Source: Syngnathus acus
Lineage: Eukaryota; Chordata; Actinopteri; Syngnathiformes; Syngnathidae
Assembly: GCF_901709675.1 (NCBI RefSeq)
Contig: NC_051088.1
Location: forward strand, 1,490,001-1,554,000
Reading direction: 5' to 3'
Length of the DNA: 64,000 bases
Made by a program: the position numbers and the translations under genes. The notes beneath the pieces were generated by a model. That model was not told the origin of the DNA and did no database searches. It was given only the letters and a program-made list of their open reading frames with translations. Below, in pieces: positions 1-10,434 of this stretch; the stretch's first letter is position 1, and every line of letters starts with the position of its first letter.

Positions 1-545
1 TGAAAAATGTAGAAATTAGAAGGGAAAAACCTCATTTTTGAGAATTTGTTATGAATTTCAAAATTGAAAATTTGGAATTTTCGGTAAGTGGGAAGTTGTG
101 GAACAGGTAGGGAAAAGATGAACAGTTGAAATTTGGAACGAGTTGAATCGGTTGAAAAATGTAGATATTAGAAGTGAAAAATGAAATTTTGTGCAAATTT
201 TAAACGTGTGCTGAATGATGTGAATTTCAAACTGGAAGGATGTAAATAAATGCTTTGGAATGGGTTGAATCGGTTGAAAAATGTAGAAATAATAAGTGAA
301 AAAGGAAATTTTGTGAAATTTTGCGCAAATTTTAAACATGAAAATGTGGAATTTTTGGTAAGTGGGAAGGTGTGGAATAAGTAGGCAAAAGATGAACAGT
401 TGAAAGTTGGAACGAGTTGAATCGGTTGAAGTACTATGGAGAAATTAAAAGTGAAAAACGACAATAACAGTGTGTAGGCCTTCACCTTCACACTAATAAA
501 GGACAGGAATAACAATAGTGTGTAGGCCTTCGCCTTCACACAACT
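1..545. repeat. Degenerate tandem repeat, about 120-275-bp units
   Basis: A phrase of the type GTTGAATCGGTTGAAAAATG recurs near 141, 262 and 414, and a longer block GTAAGTGGGAAG..AACAGTTGAA recurs at about 80 and 357 (273 bp apart). At 461-545 the phrase GTGTGTAGGCCTTC with CCTTCACAC occurs twice. A perfect 8-bp inverted repeat (GCAATTTC, loop TGGA) lies at about 551-570. Open frames here are by-products of low complexity. It lies in the intron downstream of the last visible lama5 exon. Confidence 0.75.
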
Positions 546-596
546 AGAAATGCAATTTCTGGAGAAATTGCGTGTGATGGTGAATGCCCCTTACGT

Positions 597-1375
597 TAAG
601 CGCGAAAAACAAAAAACGCGAAAAACGGTAAGCGCTAAAAACGGTAAGCGCGGAAAATGATAAACGGGAAAAATGATAAGCGCGAAAAACGGTAAGAGAG
701 AAAACGATAAGCCGGAAAAACAGTAAGCGGGAAAAATGATAAGCGGGAAAAATAAAAAGCGAGAAAACGATAAGCGTGGAAAACGATAAGCAGGAAAAAT
801 GATAAGCGGGAAAAACGGTAAGAGAAAGAACAATAAGCGTGAAAAACGGTAAGCGTGAAAAATGATAAACGGGAAAAATGGAAAGCGAGAAAACGATAAG
901 CCCGGAAAACGATAAACGGTAAAAATGATAAGCACGAAAAACAGTAAGAGAGAAAACGATAAGCGGGAAAAATGATGAGCGGGGAAAATAAAAAGCGAGA
1001 AAACGATAAGCGCGGAAAATGATAAAAATGATAAGTGGGAAAAACGGTAAGAGAAAAAAAATAAGCGGGAAAAACGGTAAGCGGGAGAAATGATAAGCGG
1101 GAAAAATGGAAAGCGAGAAAACGATAAGCGTGGAAAACGATAAACGGGAAAAATGATAAGCGGGAAAAACGGTAAGAGACAAAACAATAAGCGGGAAAAA
1201 CGGTAAGCGTGAAAAATGATAAGCGGGAAAAATGGAAAGCGAGAAAACGATAAGCGCGGAAAACGATAAACGGGGAAATTGATAAGCGCGAAAACGGTAA
1301 GAGAGAAAATGATAAGCGGGAAAAACGGTAAGCGGGAAAAATGATAAGCGGGAAAAATGGAAAGCAAGAAAACGA
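597..1375. repeat. Minisatellite: 16-bp monomer in 126-bp higher-order blocks
   Basis: The monomer is about AAGCGGGAAAAATGAT (16 bp, sometimes 15 bp). Monomers are not random: a diagnostic AAGAGA-type monomer recurs at 694, 820, 946, 1049, 1174 and 1299. Spacing is 126, 126, 103, 125 and 125 bp, i.e. blocks of eight monomers (six of 16 bp, two of 15 bp), with one block shortened by 23 bp. The order of variants (AAGAGA.., GGGAAAAACGGT, ..ATGAT, ..ATGGA, AAGCGAGAAAACGAT, ..) is the same in each block. Strand asymmetry is strong: one strand is almost all purine. Confidence 0.92.
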
Positions 1376-1458
1376 TTAACGACTTTGTTTTATTTTCTTT
1401 TTTTTTTAATAATAGGGTATGGCAGATTAAATATTAAAACCTGTCCAACAAGTTGCAG

Positions 1459-1532
1459 ATGCCCAATGCAGGGCTCGAACCCACAACCCTGAGAATAAGA
1501 GACTCATGGTCTACCGACTGAGCTAACCAGTC
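1459..1532 (-). pseudogene. tRNA-Lys(CTT)-like sequence, degenerate
   Basis: On the minus strand the segment contains a D-arm box TAGCTCAGTCGGTAGA, an anticodon loop CTCTTAT with anticodon CTT, and a T-arm box GTTGTGGGTTCGAGCCC, in correct order and spacing for tRNA-Lys. The anticodon stem has one mismatch and the seven-base acceptor arms do not pair convincingly. It is therefore a tRNA pseudogene or the head of a tRNA-Lys-derived SINE rather than a working tRNA. The 1,376-1,744 stretch holds nothing else I recognise. Confidence 0.7.
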
Positions 1533-1744
1533 TTTATTGAGTAATAATATTGTGTAAGGGTGCTTGCAGTAACATATTAAAAATAATGTTTTATTTCTAT
1601 ACACATGACCTGGAACATAATTTCAAAGTCAATCTTGTCTGCTGACTTTCCCGCGGCAGTGCCATCTCTTCGCTGCAGTAACATAATTTAAAAAAAACAT
1701 ATTGATGTATACTTGGGACTTTTTAAGATGGTGGTTGGACTTAC

Positions 1745-1904
1745 TTTAAAAGTGCTGGGGTACCCCCCCACATAGAAGACAGTGTTATTGGTCAAAAGGC
1801 TGAGAAGCCCTTGATCTCCTCCCGCCTCCACATAGGCTTTGGTGACCCTCTGGTCGCCTTCAGAAGCCTCCGAAGACATGGACATCTGACCATACTGCAG
1901 GATC
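1745..1904 (-). CDS. lama5: lama5 LG1 exon, later part
   Basis: The exon is 160 bases, phase 2 to phase 0, acceptor GTTGAAG, strong donor GTAAGT. It reads ILQYGQMSMSSEASEGDQRV, then GGDQGLLSLLTNNTVFYVGG and YPSTFK. FYVGGYPSTF is identical in mammalian alpha-5. The next exon (expected to begin near the conserved cysteine of LG1) is not visible in the remaining 1.7 kb, which is repeat DNA. Confidence 0.93.
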
Positions 1905-1974
1905 CTTCAACACAAAAACACAGCGCAAGTAAAACAACACCAAGTCACATACGTGCGTGCGTGTCGTATCCTAC

Positions 1975-2114
1975 CTCTCCAGGACCACACTATTAAAGTT
2001 TCCGTTGGACTGGACATCTTCAGACATCAACACTTCTGCCGTTTCACCTCCAATGTTAAAGCACCAGCGCAGCTTCCTCCCTTCCAGTGCCATTCCCAGG
2101 AAGTCCTTAGAGGA
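1975..2114 (-). CDS. lama5: lama5 LG1 exon, middle part
   Basis: The exon is 140 bases, phase 0 to phase 2, acceptor TTTGTAG, donor GTAGGA. It reads SSKDFLGMALEGRKLRWCFN, then IGGETAEVLMSEDVQSNGNF and NSVVLE. This fits [20 protein letters not shown] of mammalian alpha-5 LG1. No long open frame marks it; it was recovered by joining phases between its neighbours. Confidence 0.9.
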
Positions 2115-2570
2115 CTACAAAGACCAGCAGTCAACACGATAGACTCTTTTCATGCACATAAGAGCCATGGCACAACATAGTGCATTTACTGGTCATGCAG
2201 GTTAAAAGCACCATGACACTCAATGCCACACCTCAACCCTCAGAATGGACACTTCTTACAAAGATTCGGCTAAATTGCTGAATCATTTCGGTTCTGACAG
2301 AACCCAGAGGGACGAGTTGTAACCGCAACAGTGACCACTTTCACAAAGCAACACAAATTCCACTACGACATAATTACAGTTGATGAAATCAGTCTGATGT
2401 GACGTGTATAACAATCATGAGACAGCGGAATTTGAATTCAACACATAAGGATGGGAGACAAGAATGTCAAATGTTACAGGGGGAAATCAACAAATGGCCC
2501 CATTCGCCCAAACAGTATCCTGGGTAATATTGCGTTTGAGGATTTTGAATTAAGCAGAAAAATCCACCCA

Positions 2571-2736
2571 TTTTTATCCATCAGGAGGTGTTTAATCTAT
2601 TTATTCCGGGCAATATAATCTTATTGCAATATCTGTATTGAGTCAATTAGTCATTTATTTTCATCTATCAGGATGTATTTAATCTGTTTAGTATGGGCAA
2701 TATAATCTCCTTGCAATATCTATATTGAGTCAATTA
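2571..2736. repeat. Two-copy tandem duplication, about 88 bp
   Basis: Two copies (about 2,571-2,650 and 2,659-2,736) share GGGCAATATAATCT, TTGCAATATCT and TATTGAGTCAATTA. The MITE that follows is inserted at the TA ending the second copy. The 2,115-2,570 stretch shows no gene or repeat I recognise. Confidence 0.7.
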
Positions 2737-3537
2737 CCGTTTTTTCCCATGTATAATGCGCAAAATTTAACTAATTTATTGTCCTAAAATCTGGGGTGCG
2801 CATTATACATGGGTACAATTTCTTTTTTTTTTTTTCTTTTTTTTTGAAGAAAATCATGGTACAACAATTTTTGAAGAAAATCTTGTCACGGATGGAGTGT
2901 GGAAAGGAGCGGGGCGACCAAGTGCAGCTTGGACCAGGGTTTATTGGAGGAACTCAAAACACAGACTTGGTAAACTAATTGTGATAAATAACTGGAACCA
3001 CTCAAATATTGGTGATCCCGTTGAGAGTCTCACATATTTCTTCGCTATCGAGTTTGCTACTGCATGCGCAGTGATACTGACCGGCAGAATAACATCCGGT
3101 TGTTCCCAAAGATGATCTTTTTTCTGAAATAATTTTACGTTTACGGACTTAAGTAACCCGGCCGGGTCATACCAAAGACTATAAAAATGGGACCCATTGC
3201 CTCCCTGCTTGGCACTCAGCATTAAGGGTTGGAATTGGGGGGTTAGATCACCAAATGATTCCCGAGCGCGGCGCCGCTGCTGCTCACTGCTGCTCACTGC
3301 TCCCCTCTCCCCCAAGGGATGGATCAAAATCACACGGGGATGGGTCAAATGCAGAGGACAAATTTCACCACACCCAGATGCGTGTGTGACGATCATTGGG
3401 ACTTTAAAAAAAAAAAAAAAAAAGTCAAAATTTGGGTGCGTATTATACATGGGTACAGGCTTTTTTCCAGCATCGACATGCCATTTTTAGGGTGCGTATT
3501 ATACATGAGGGCGCATTATACATGGAAAAAAACGGTA
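2735..3537. mobile_element. MITE family A (TATAATGCGC type), with internal SINE
   Basis: Terminal inverted repeats read CCGTTTTTTCCCATGTATAA at the left and the reverse complement of CCGTTTTTTTCCATGTATAA at the right, flanked by TA. Each end carries further inverted copies of ATGTATAATGCGC. There is no transposase. The structure (TA duplication, TIR starting CCGT) resembles the pogo-like family at 23,982. Four other copies lie at 12,918, 31,652, 32,136 and 53,343. This copy holds a SINE with poly(A) absent from the short copies. Confidence 0.9.
3158..3422 (+). mobile_element. SINE within the MITE, poly(A) tail
   Basis: Between GACTTAAGTA and GTCAAAATTTGGG of the short MITE version lies about 265 bp beginning CCGGCCGGGTCATACC and ending GGGACTTT plus about 19 A. 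The body (TTAAGGGTTGGAATTGGGG, GGATCAAAATCACACGGG, GACGATCATTGG) is a widespread fish SINE type. The same SINE sits at the same MITE position in the copies at 31,652 and 53,343, so the MITE carried it during amplification. Family name not assigned. Confidence 0.75.
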
Positions 3538-3694
3538 ATCATTTATTTGAACAGTTAGGCCACACAGAGCTCCCACATGAGTATGCCACATGAGTACTTT
3601 GTTGGTTGAGTTGCTTATTCATTGGTTTATCTGCTGCTTCTTTGGTTTAACTGCTTCTTCTTTGTGGTCGGAGGCAGCTGTGCACTGCCTACAA

Positions 3695-4022
3695 CAGGGG
3701 TGTCAAACTCATTTTTTTCACGGGCCGCATTGTAGTCATAGCTTCTTTCGGAGGGCCATTATGACTGTCAACCCAAATAAATGTATGAGCACCTCATATT
3801 ATATACAGTAAAACCTAGAAAACAAACTGATAAATAACTTGTTTTCAAATCAGACGAGTAAAAACTGGTCAGATATTTAAAAAAAAAAGATATTATTAAA
3901 AGTGAAGACGATTTGCAATTCTAGTAATGACACGAATTTGATGCACAATTTGTCTTCGCGGGCCACATAAAATCATGTGGCGGGCCGTATCTGGCCCCGG
4001 GGCCTTGAGTTTGACACCTGTG
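3695..4022. mobile_element. hAT MITE, 328 bp
   Basis: It starts CAGGGGTGTCAAACTC and ends GAGTTTGACACCTGTG, flanked by a perfect 8-bp duplication GCCTACAA (3,687-3,694 and 4,023-4,030). It has the CGGGCCGC-type subterminal segments common in fish hAT MITEs and no coding capacity. Confidence 0.93.
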
Positions 4023-4214
4023 GCCTACAACATGCTTATTGCTGGAGTTAGGATTTTATTTCAGTTTTTTTTTTTAAATCTACATCCATATTACATTAAT
4101 ATTTTTAATATTTTATCAAAGGGTTAGGGTTGACATTAAGCATGCTACCCTACTTGTTCTGTTCTGTGAAAATCTAAAATCAGAGCACGGGTGTGTTTTC
4201 ATGGCAATGCTTAC

Positions 4215-4394
4215 ATCTCTATTGCCAAAGTAGAAGACAAACTGCTTGGCGCCATCTTCCTGACGGCGGGAGCGCACAGCCTCGGGCAATGTGATGTAGA
4301 ATTTGAGGGAGGTATAGGATGCTAGGTCTGCCAGGTTGGGCGGAGTGCGCACTTGAATGCCTGATGTGCCATTGAACTTCACAGGAACGCTCAC
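4215..4394 (-). CDS. lama5: lama5 LG1 exon, first part
   Basis: The exon is 180 bases, 60 codons, phase 0 at both ends, acceptor CATCCAG, donor GTAAGC. It starts VSVPVKFNGTSGIQVRTP and continues NLADLASYTSLKFYITLPEA to FVFYFGNRD. This is the start of laminin G-like domain 1, the first of five C-terminal globules. The match to alpha-5 ([20 protein letters not shown]) is much closer than to other alpha chains as I recall them. Confidence 0.94.
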
Positions 4395-4649
4395 CTGGAT
4401 GCAGGAAAAAGTGGTTACAGAAAGTTACATTCATGTTTAGTAGCACTTGTCCTCATTAAGGTAGGGGTGAGCTAGGTGATAAAATGGCTGTTTCAGAAGC
4501 AAAATGGTCTACTCGCTATGTAATTTGAGCGTGTGTTTTTTAGATATTTTGGTGCATGCTATCGTGATACAGAAAAGTTCCAATGTACCATAAAACAAAC
4601 AAAAAACAAACTGTGAGGCGGACGGCACTGTAGTGCCCATGAAATCATG

Positions 4650-5192
4650 TAGCCATCCTTCACTACTTCGCGGTTAAATTATCGAGGCCTCAGTACATCG
4701 CGGATTGTTCAAAAATATTAATCAAAAATTCAAACGAAGAGAAGCTATTGACCGGGGTTGAGTTTCTTGTTATAAAAGAAAAGTTGCTGTAAGAATAAAA
4801 TAGTTCTAAAAACATACTTATAGTATATACACTTGTACCTTGTTGTAAAAGAAAAGCTGTTGTAAGAATAAAAGAGTTCTAAAAATATATTTACAGTAAG
4901 TACACTTTAGTTACATCTACGTATGTTACACACACCATATCATATTTATATTATTGATGCATTATTTTCTGTATGTTATTTATAATAATATATTTATTTA
5001 CATGTTTGAAACTATTATTTAATGTTCCAATGATAACATGCACTTATATGGTTTCATATACACTTATTGATATTATACATACAAAAAAAATTACATATGT
5101 TAAAAATGAGAGGGTGACACGACTACGCGTTTTTTCACTGATTGCGGCCGGTTCTGGTCCCTATTAACCGCAATAACTGAGGGATGACTGTA
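4650..5192. mobile_element. Tigger/pogo MITE (TTATCGCGG type)
   Basis: The right end reads GAGGGATGACTGTA and the left CATCCTTCACTACTTCGCGG, matching the better preserved copy at 32,939. Inside, a unit of about 75 bp (GAAAAG.TG.TGTAAGAATAAAA.AGTTCTAAAAA) is repeated twice near 4,767 and 4,843, and the 3' half is very AT-rich. No open frame. The 4,395-4,649 and 5,193-5,477 stretches hold nothing I recognise. Confidence 0.7.
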
Positions 5193-5933
5193 TTGATTTA
5201 ATTTATTTAACCTTTATTCTTCCACGTAAGATAAGTTATTTACAGTAATGACCTGGCTGCAGAGTAAAATCTTTGCAAAATAAAAGATAATAAATATACA
5301 AAACTAGGGGTGGGTAATTAATCAAAATTGAGTAGTGATTTCAATGTTGGCTTCTCTACATTTTTAAAATGTTATTAGCGAAGAGACACGATTAATGTGC
5401 TGAACGGTGAGGTGTGTTCACAAATTCCCGATGATATGAAAGTACCATGAATGCACCATGTTGTTTGCGTGGCAAACGTGTAGCGCAGGGGTCGGGAACC
5501 TATGGCTCGCGAGCCATACATGGCTCTTTTGGTAACTGCGTCTGGCTCGCGGACAAATCTGTTTACTCAATTGAAGTCATAAATAATTTTGTTATATTAT
5601 CAAAGTAAAAAATAGACCTACTGAAATCAAAATGTTAAATTAGCTTTCAAAATATAAAATACGATCACGTTTGCAATCCATCCCATCTGTTTTCTACCGC
5701 TGAAATCCACGGTTGCATCATATCAGCCAATCCCAACTGCCCTTCGGTGTACAGAAGGGTGATGCCAGGTCGGACAAAAAAGCGCAATTTTTATTGGACA
5801 ATACTCCTGTCACACACGCATGACCACACCCCTCCAATCTGGCCAAATCACGCACACCTGCTGCTAGTTAGAGGACGCTCGACCACGACTTCGCTTTTCG
5901 CACTTCCCCACGCCTGCCTCGCTGATGGCGAAG

Positions 5934-6961
5934 AGAAAAAAAGATGACAGTTACCGAACATTTCAGAGTGAGTGGACCGAATAATTCGCATTTGTGGAGA
6001 GAGGAGGCTCTGCTATGTGCTTCATATGCAATGACAATATTGCATCAATGAAACGCTCCAATATTAAGCGCCACTTTGAGACATGACATGCGACATTTGC
6101 AACCAAATACCCAGCTGGGGACAGCAGAAAGAATGCGTGTGAAGAGCTCCAAAGGAAGGTCCAAGCTAGTCAACAGCAACTCCGTGTATGGACCAGACAA
6201 GGTGACTTTGATTCAGCTAGTTTTGCTGGCGCATTAGCAATAGTGAGGAACGGAAAGCCATTCACTGATGGCGAGTATTTCAAAACATTTATGCTTGATG
6301 TGCTAATGAACTTTTTGACGACTTCAGGGATAAAGATCATCAAATGGATAAAAGACATGACTCTGTCAGCAAGAACCGTTCATGATCGGGCCATTATGAT
6401 GGAAAAATCAAGTGGAGGAAACACAAGTGAGGGACATAAACACAGCAGTCTACTTATCCCTCATTTTGGATGAATCAACAGACGTGAGCCATGTATCCCA
6501 ATTCAGTGTGATTGCAAGATATGTTGCCGGTGACACGCTGCATGAGTAAAGTCTTGCTGTTTTGCCAATGAAGGGATCAACGAGAGGGGAGGATTTATTC
6601 AAGGCGTTCATGGAGTTTGCCCAGGGGAAAAATCTACCTATGGATAAACTCATTTCTCTGTGTACCGATGGCGCTCCATGTATGGTAGGGAAAAACTGAG
6701 GATTCGTGGCGCTTCTTCATCAACATGAAAACAGACCTATCCTCAGTCTTCACTGCATTCTGCATCAGGAGGCGCTTTGTGCGCAAATGTGTGGCGAGCA
6801 ACTAGGTGAGGTGATGTCGCTGGTGATTTGGGTGGTCATCTTCATTGTTGCCAGAGCGTTACATGATCGCCACTTTAAAACACTGCTGAATGAAGTTGGA
6901 AATGCCTACCCTGGTCTGGTTCTGCACAGCAATGTCCGGTGGTTGTCAAGAGGGAGGGTGC
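5934..6961 (+). pseudogene. hAT transposase pseudogene (BED-finger, Charlie type)
   Basis: The frame starts MAKRKKDDSYRTFQSEW. A BED-type zinc finger follows (CFIC..IKRHF.T.H near 6,020-6,090), then the conserved hAT blocks LILDESTDVSHVSQFSV, KLISLCTDGAPCMVGKN, LHCILHQEALCAQM and the end NVRWLSRGRV. The DES and CTDGAP blocks are where this family's catalytic acidic residues sit. In-frame stops occur at 5,982, 6,084 and 6,697, plus frameshifts near 6,290. The C-terminal part (including the dimerisation region) is lost where the later insertions begin. It is not functional. Confidence 0.88.
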
Positions 6962-7287
6962 ATTGACTTTGTTTTGTCATTCAATTCCAAAACAACCAAT
7001 GAAACCACAATGAACCATGAGAAGACTTTTTAAATCCACTGTAAAACTTAAAGTTCAACTGAAACTGACGTCACGGTCAAAGTGGGGGGAATTTTGAAAA
7101 GTCAGTTTGGCAAAAAAACAAAAAACCTTCAGTTTCTACTAGAAAGCAAAACAAATCAGACTAGAACATCAGAACTTTTTCAGGCACTATTAAGTGTTGC
7201 CATGTGTGCTGACTTCAGTTTCACATGACATGAGATTGGTTAATTCTGGTAAAAATGACATTTTATTGCTTGTGTACAAATAGTGTG
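6962..7287. repeat. Unclassified insert sharing an 80-bp block with 15,498
   Basis: The block 6,963-7,042 (ATTGACTTTGTTTTGTC...AAATCCACTGT) recurs almost exactly at 15,498-15,578, where it directly joins a Rex1 fragment. The rest (7,043-7,287) has no recognisable homology inside the window and no coding frame. Confidence 0.6.
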
Positions 7288-7474
7288 TCTCGAGCAGTGG
7301 TTCTTAACCTTGTTGGAGGTACCGAACCCCACCAGTCTCATATGCGCATTCACCGAACCCCTCTTTAGTGAAAAATACAATTTTATTTTTCAAATTCAAG
7401 ACATAGATGTTTTTTACTGGTGCACAAAATGAGCCGTGCATGGACATCACCTTGTTCAATGAACAAAACCAACA
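7288..7474 (+). mobile_element. hAT MITE, left half
   Basis: It begins CAGTGGTTCTTAACCTTG, with CGAACCCCACCAGTCTCAT and ACTGGTGCACAAAATGAGCC, and stops at AACCAACACAGT where Rex1 sequence begins. An inverted copy of the same half is at 16,581-16,830, and the right half of the family is at 16,374-16,580. Confidence 0.75.
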
Positions 7475-8240
7475 CAGTGAGCAGCACCAGATTCCTGGGG
7501 GTGCACATCAGTGAGGACCTCTCCTGGTCCGCCAACACCGCATCACTGGCAAAGAAAGCTCAGCGCCGCCTGTACTTCCTGCGGAAACTCAGGCGAGCAA
7601 GTGCTCCTCCGGCCGTCATGACTACATTCTACCGTGGCACCATTGAGAGCGTCCTCTCAAGTTGTATCGCTTTTTTGGGGTAGTAGCTGCACTGAATACA
7701 ACTTGAAGGCCCTGCAGCGCATAGTGAACACGGCTGGTAAGATTATTGGGGCTTCACTCCCCTCCCTAAAGGACATTTACACCTCCCATCTCACCCGCAA
7801 GGCGACCACGATTGTGAGTGATGTGAGTCACCCCGCTCACTCTGTTTGATCTTCTGCCCTCTGGGAAGAGGTACAGGAGCCTGCGCTCCTGCACCACCAG
7901 ACTCACCAACAGCTTCATACTCCAGGCTGTTTGGATCCTGAACTCTCTCCCCCCTTCTGCGTAGTGTCCTGTACTTTTGCGCTATATTCTGACTGTCCGC
8001 TGTATGCACACTTGCTCCATTTTTGCTCCTCTTATTTATTATGTTATTTGTTTATTTATTATTTATTCATCACTCTTATTTATTCATTGTTTGTGCCTTC
8101 TTGTTTTTACTTTTTGTGTTGTTTACTTGTATGTATATTGTGTACTATGTCTTGTCACCGTGGGATAGTGGGAACGTAATTTCGATCTCTGTGTGTCTTG
8201 ACATGTGAAGAAATTGACAATAAAACAGACTTTGACTTTG
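7475..8240 (+). mobile_element. Rex1-type LINE, 5'-truncated
   Basis: The segment encodes the C-terminal part of a reverse transcriptase polyprotein (FLGVHISEDLSWS, QRRLYFLRKLRRASAPP, MTTFYRGTIESVLSSC) with frameshifts near 7,675 and 7,845, followed by the AT-rich 3' UTR and the tail GACAATAAAACAGACTTTGA. Compared with the copy at 38,508 it lacks endonuclease and reverse transcriptase catalytic domains. It cannot move by itself. Confidence 0.88.
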
Positions 8241-9200
8241 TATGTGTCTCTTGCCCATGATCACCAAGCCAAACAGAGTAACATCACATTGTGCCACTCT
8301 CATTGATAACGTATTCTCAAATAGCTTGGAAAACAATATCATTAGTGGGTTATTGCTGATTGATATACGTGACCATTTGCCTGTTTTTGTGGTTTATGAC
8401 TGTGATTGTAATAATGTAAAGGATGGAAGTAACGTTTACAGGAGGGTGAGAACATCAGAATCCTTGAGTGCTTTCAGAGCAGATCTATTGACGGAAGATT
8501 GGAATTGTGTGTATAATGAGTATAATGTAGACATAGCATATGATATATTCCTCGAAAGATTTATGTCATTGTATGATGAAACTTCCCACTAAAGCAATGC
8601 AATAGGAAGCATAAGTATACAGAGTCCCCATGGATCACAAAAGGTCTACAAAATGCCAGTAAAAAGAAAAATTCTATGTATCGAGAATTTATAAAGCATA
8701 GAACCATAGAGACAGAAATTAAGTACAAAAAATATAAAAATAAGCTGACGCAAATTATGAGGAGGTGCAAGAAGGATTACTACAGCAAGTTAATAGAAAA
8801 ATAGAAACAATAGTAAAGGGATATGGAAGGTTTTAAACAGTATTATCCGGAAAGGAGCCGTTACACAAATTATCCTGAACACTTCATGGATAATAATAAG
8901 ACCATAAACAATATGGAAGATGCGGTCAATGATTTGAATGCATTTTTCGGGAATGTAGGACCGAAATTGGCTGAGGGTATCAGTGACCTGTCGATAGAGC
9001 AGGCGAGAGCAGTCGGAGATGGTATTGAAATTAATCTAAGTTCTTGAGGGCGGTTGATGAGAAAGAAGTTTTAGATATTATAAAATCCTGCAAAAATAAA
9101 ACATCTACAGATGGGAATGATGTTGATATGGCCTTAATTAAGGAAGTTGTTGATGGAGTGGTAAATCCTCTGACAGACATCTGTAATTTGTCCTTTAAAA

Positions 9201-10406
9201 CAGGGGTCCCCAACCCCCGGTCCGCGGAGCGGTACCGGTCCGTGGGTTACTTGGTACCGGGCCGCCAAGCCGCACAGAAAAACACAAAACATTTTTTTTA
9301 TTGACGATCAATTAATTCTCCCCAGTCGAGCCCGCAAAGCTAGCAAAAATGAGTAAGAATTTCCATCCATCCATCCATCCATTTTATGAACCGCTTAGTC
9401 CCCACGGGGGTCGCGGGTGTGCTGGAGCCTATCCCAGCCGTCAACGGGCAGTAGGCGGGGGACACCCTGAACCGGTTGCCAGCCAATCGCAGGGCACACA
9501 GAGACAAACAACCATTTGCACTCACACTCACACCTAGGGATAATTTGGAGCGCTCAATCAGCCTACCAAGCATGTTTTTGGGATGTGGGAGGAAACCGGA
9601 GTGCCCGGAGAAAACCCACGCGGGCCCGGGGAGAACATGCAAACTCCACACAGGGAGGGCCGGAGGTGGAATCGAACCCGCACCCTCCTAACTGTGAGGC
9701 GGACGTGCTACCCAGTGCCCCACCAAGCCGCCTGAGTAAAAATTTATTTTGAAAAATATAAAAAAATTGGCAATTCTTTACCAATTACATCCGTCGGGTC
9801 AGGTCAAGACGCTTGTCACGGTCACGTGACATGTCACCTCAGTCCAGCCCGCGAAGCAAGCAAATATGAGCAAGAAACAGAGATGTTTGGAAAGCTTCTT
9901 CGGAAAGGGAAAAAAAAAACAATGAGGAGACGGAAGAAGAGGTTCTAAGAATCGGAAAGCTGCATTTAAAAGAGTCCTACTTAAAATATGGATTTATCGC
10001 CACAGGTGACTGACGCGCAAACCAAGCCCACTCTGCATAATATGTGGTGACAGGCTAGCTAACGAGGCAATGAAGCCTTCAAAACTGCTTCGGCACATGG
10101 AGACAGACCAAGCATCCTGCATTTAAAGACAAACCTTAACCACTTCGGGTGTCATTGTCTCCAATTACGCCTAGATGATAAGGCTCAGTGCTCCCACGAA
10201 TTCAATGGAATGGTGAGTTTTATTTTTATGTCGTTTATACTTGTCTTTATGCCAGTCGTATCATTTTAGTTCATCGTATTTATATATTTATTATAAATGT
10301 ATTATTTATTTATATAAATTTATTATTTATTTATATAAAGGCAGGTCTGCGAAAATATTTCTGACACATTACCGGTCCGTGGCGCAAAAAAGGTTGGGGA
10401 CCACTG
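9201..10406 (+). mobile_element. hAT MITE with BED remnant, 1.2 kb
   Basis: Left end CAGGGGTCCCCAACCCCCGG and right end GGTTGGGGACCACTG, with perfect 8-bp duplication CTTTAAAA (9,193-9,200 and 10,407-10,414). Inside, 9,867-10,135 is a decayed transposase N-terminus with the BED finger block PLCIICGDRLANEAMKPSKL followed by LRHMET. The same family occurs at 61,152-62,055. A SINE is nested at 9,363-9,733. Confidence 0.92.
9363..9733 (-). mobile_element. tRNA-derived SINE with (GATG)n tail
   Basis: On the minus strand the head carries a pol III A-box-like GGGCACTGGGTAGCACG and B-box GGGTTCGATTCCACC, then the body (TGGAGTTTGCATGTTCTCCC, ACATCCCAAAAACATGCTTG) and a (GATG)n tail like that of Rex3, which suggests Rex3 machinery moves it. 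Flanking duplication GAGTAAGAATTT / GAGTAAAAATTT (9,351-9,362 and 9,734-9,745). Confidence 0.9.
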
Positions 10407-10434
10407 CTTTAAAACAGGTACCTTCCCAAGCAAA

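Noticed and set aside
544-1367. Overlapping minus-strand frames of 212 and 258 codons rich in F, S, R and P
   Set aside because: They are translations of the 16-bp purine-rich minisatellite; 16 is not a multiple of three and the frames exist only through low complexity.
597-1375. Possible CRISPR-like array of short repeats
   Set aside because: Units are contiguous with no unique spacers, and the context is a vertebrate gene.
2941-3490. Frames with long F or K runs inside the MITE (also at 31,570-32,106)
   Set aside because: They cross the SINE poly(A) tract and MITE termini; not coding.
7931-8208. Hydrophobic plus-strand frames resembling small membrane proteins (also at 16,108-16,480 and 39,947-40,238)
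   Set aside because: They are the T-rich 3' UTR of Rex1 read in three frames and recur with every Rex1 copy.
9349-9784. Several 60-100-codon frames on both strands (also at 14,161-14,580 and 51,099-51,586)
   Set aside because: They are frames within the GC-rich SINE; the same peptides recur at each copy, so no gene is supported.
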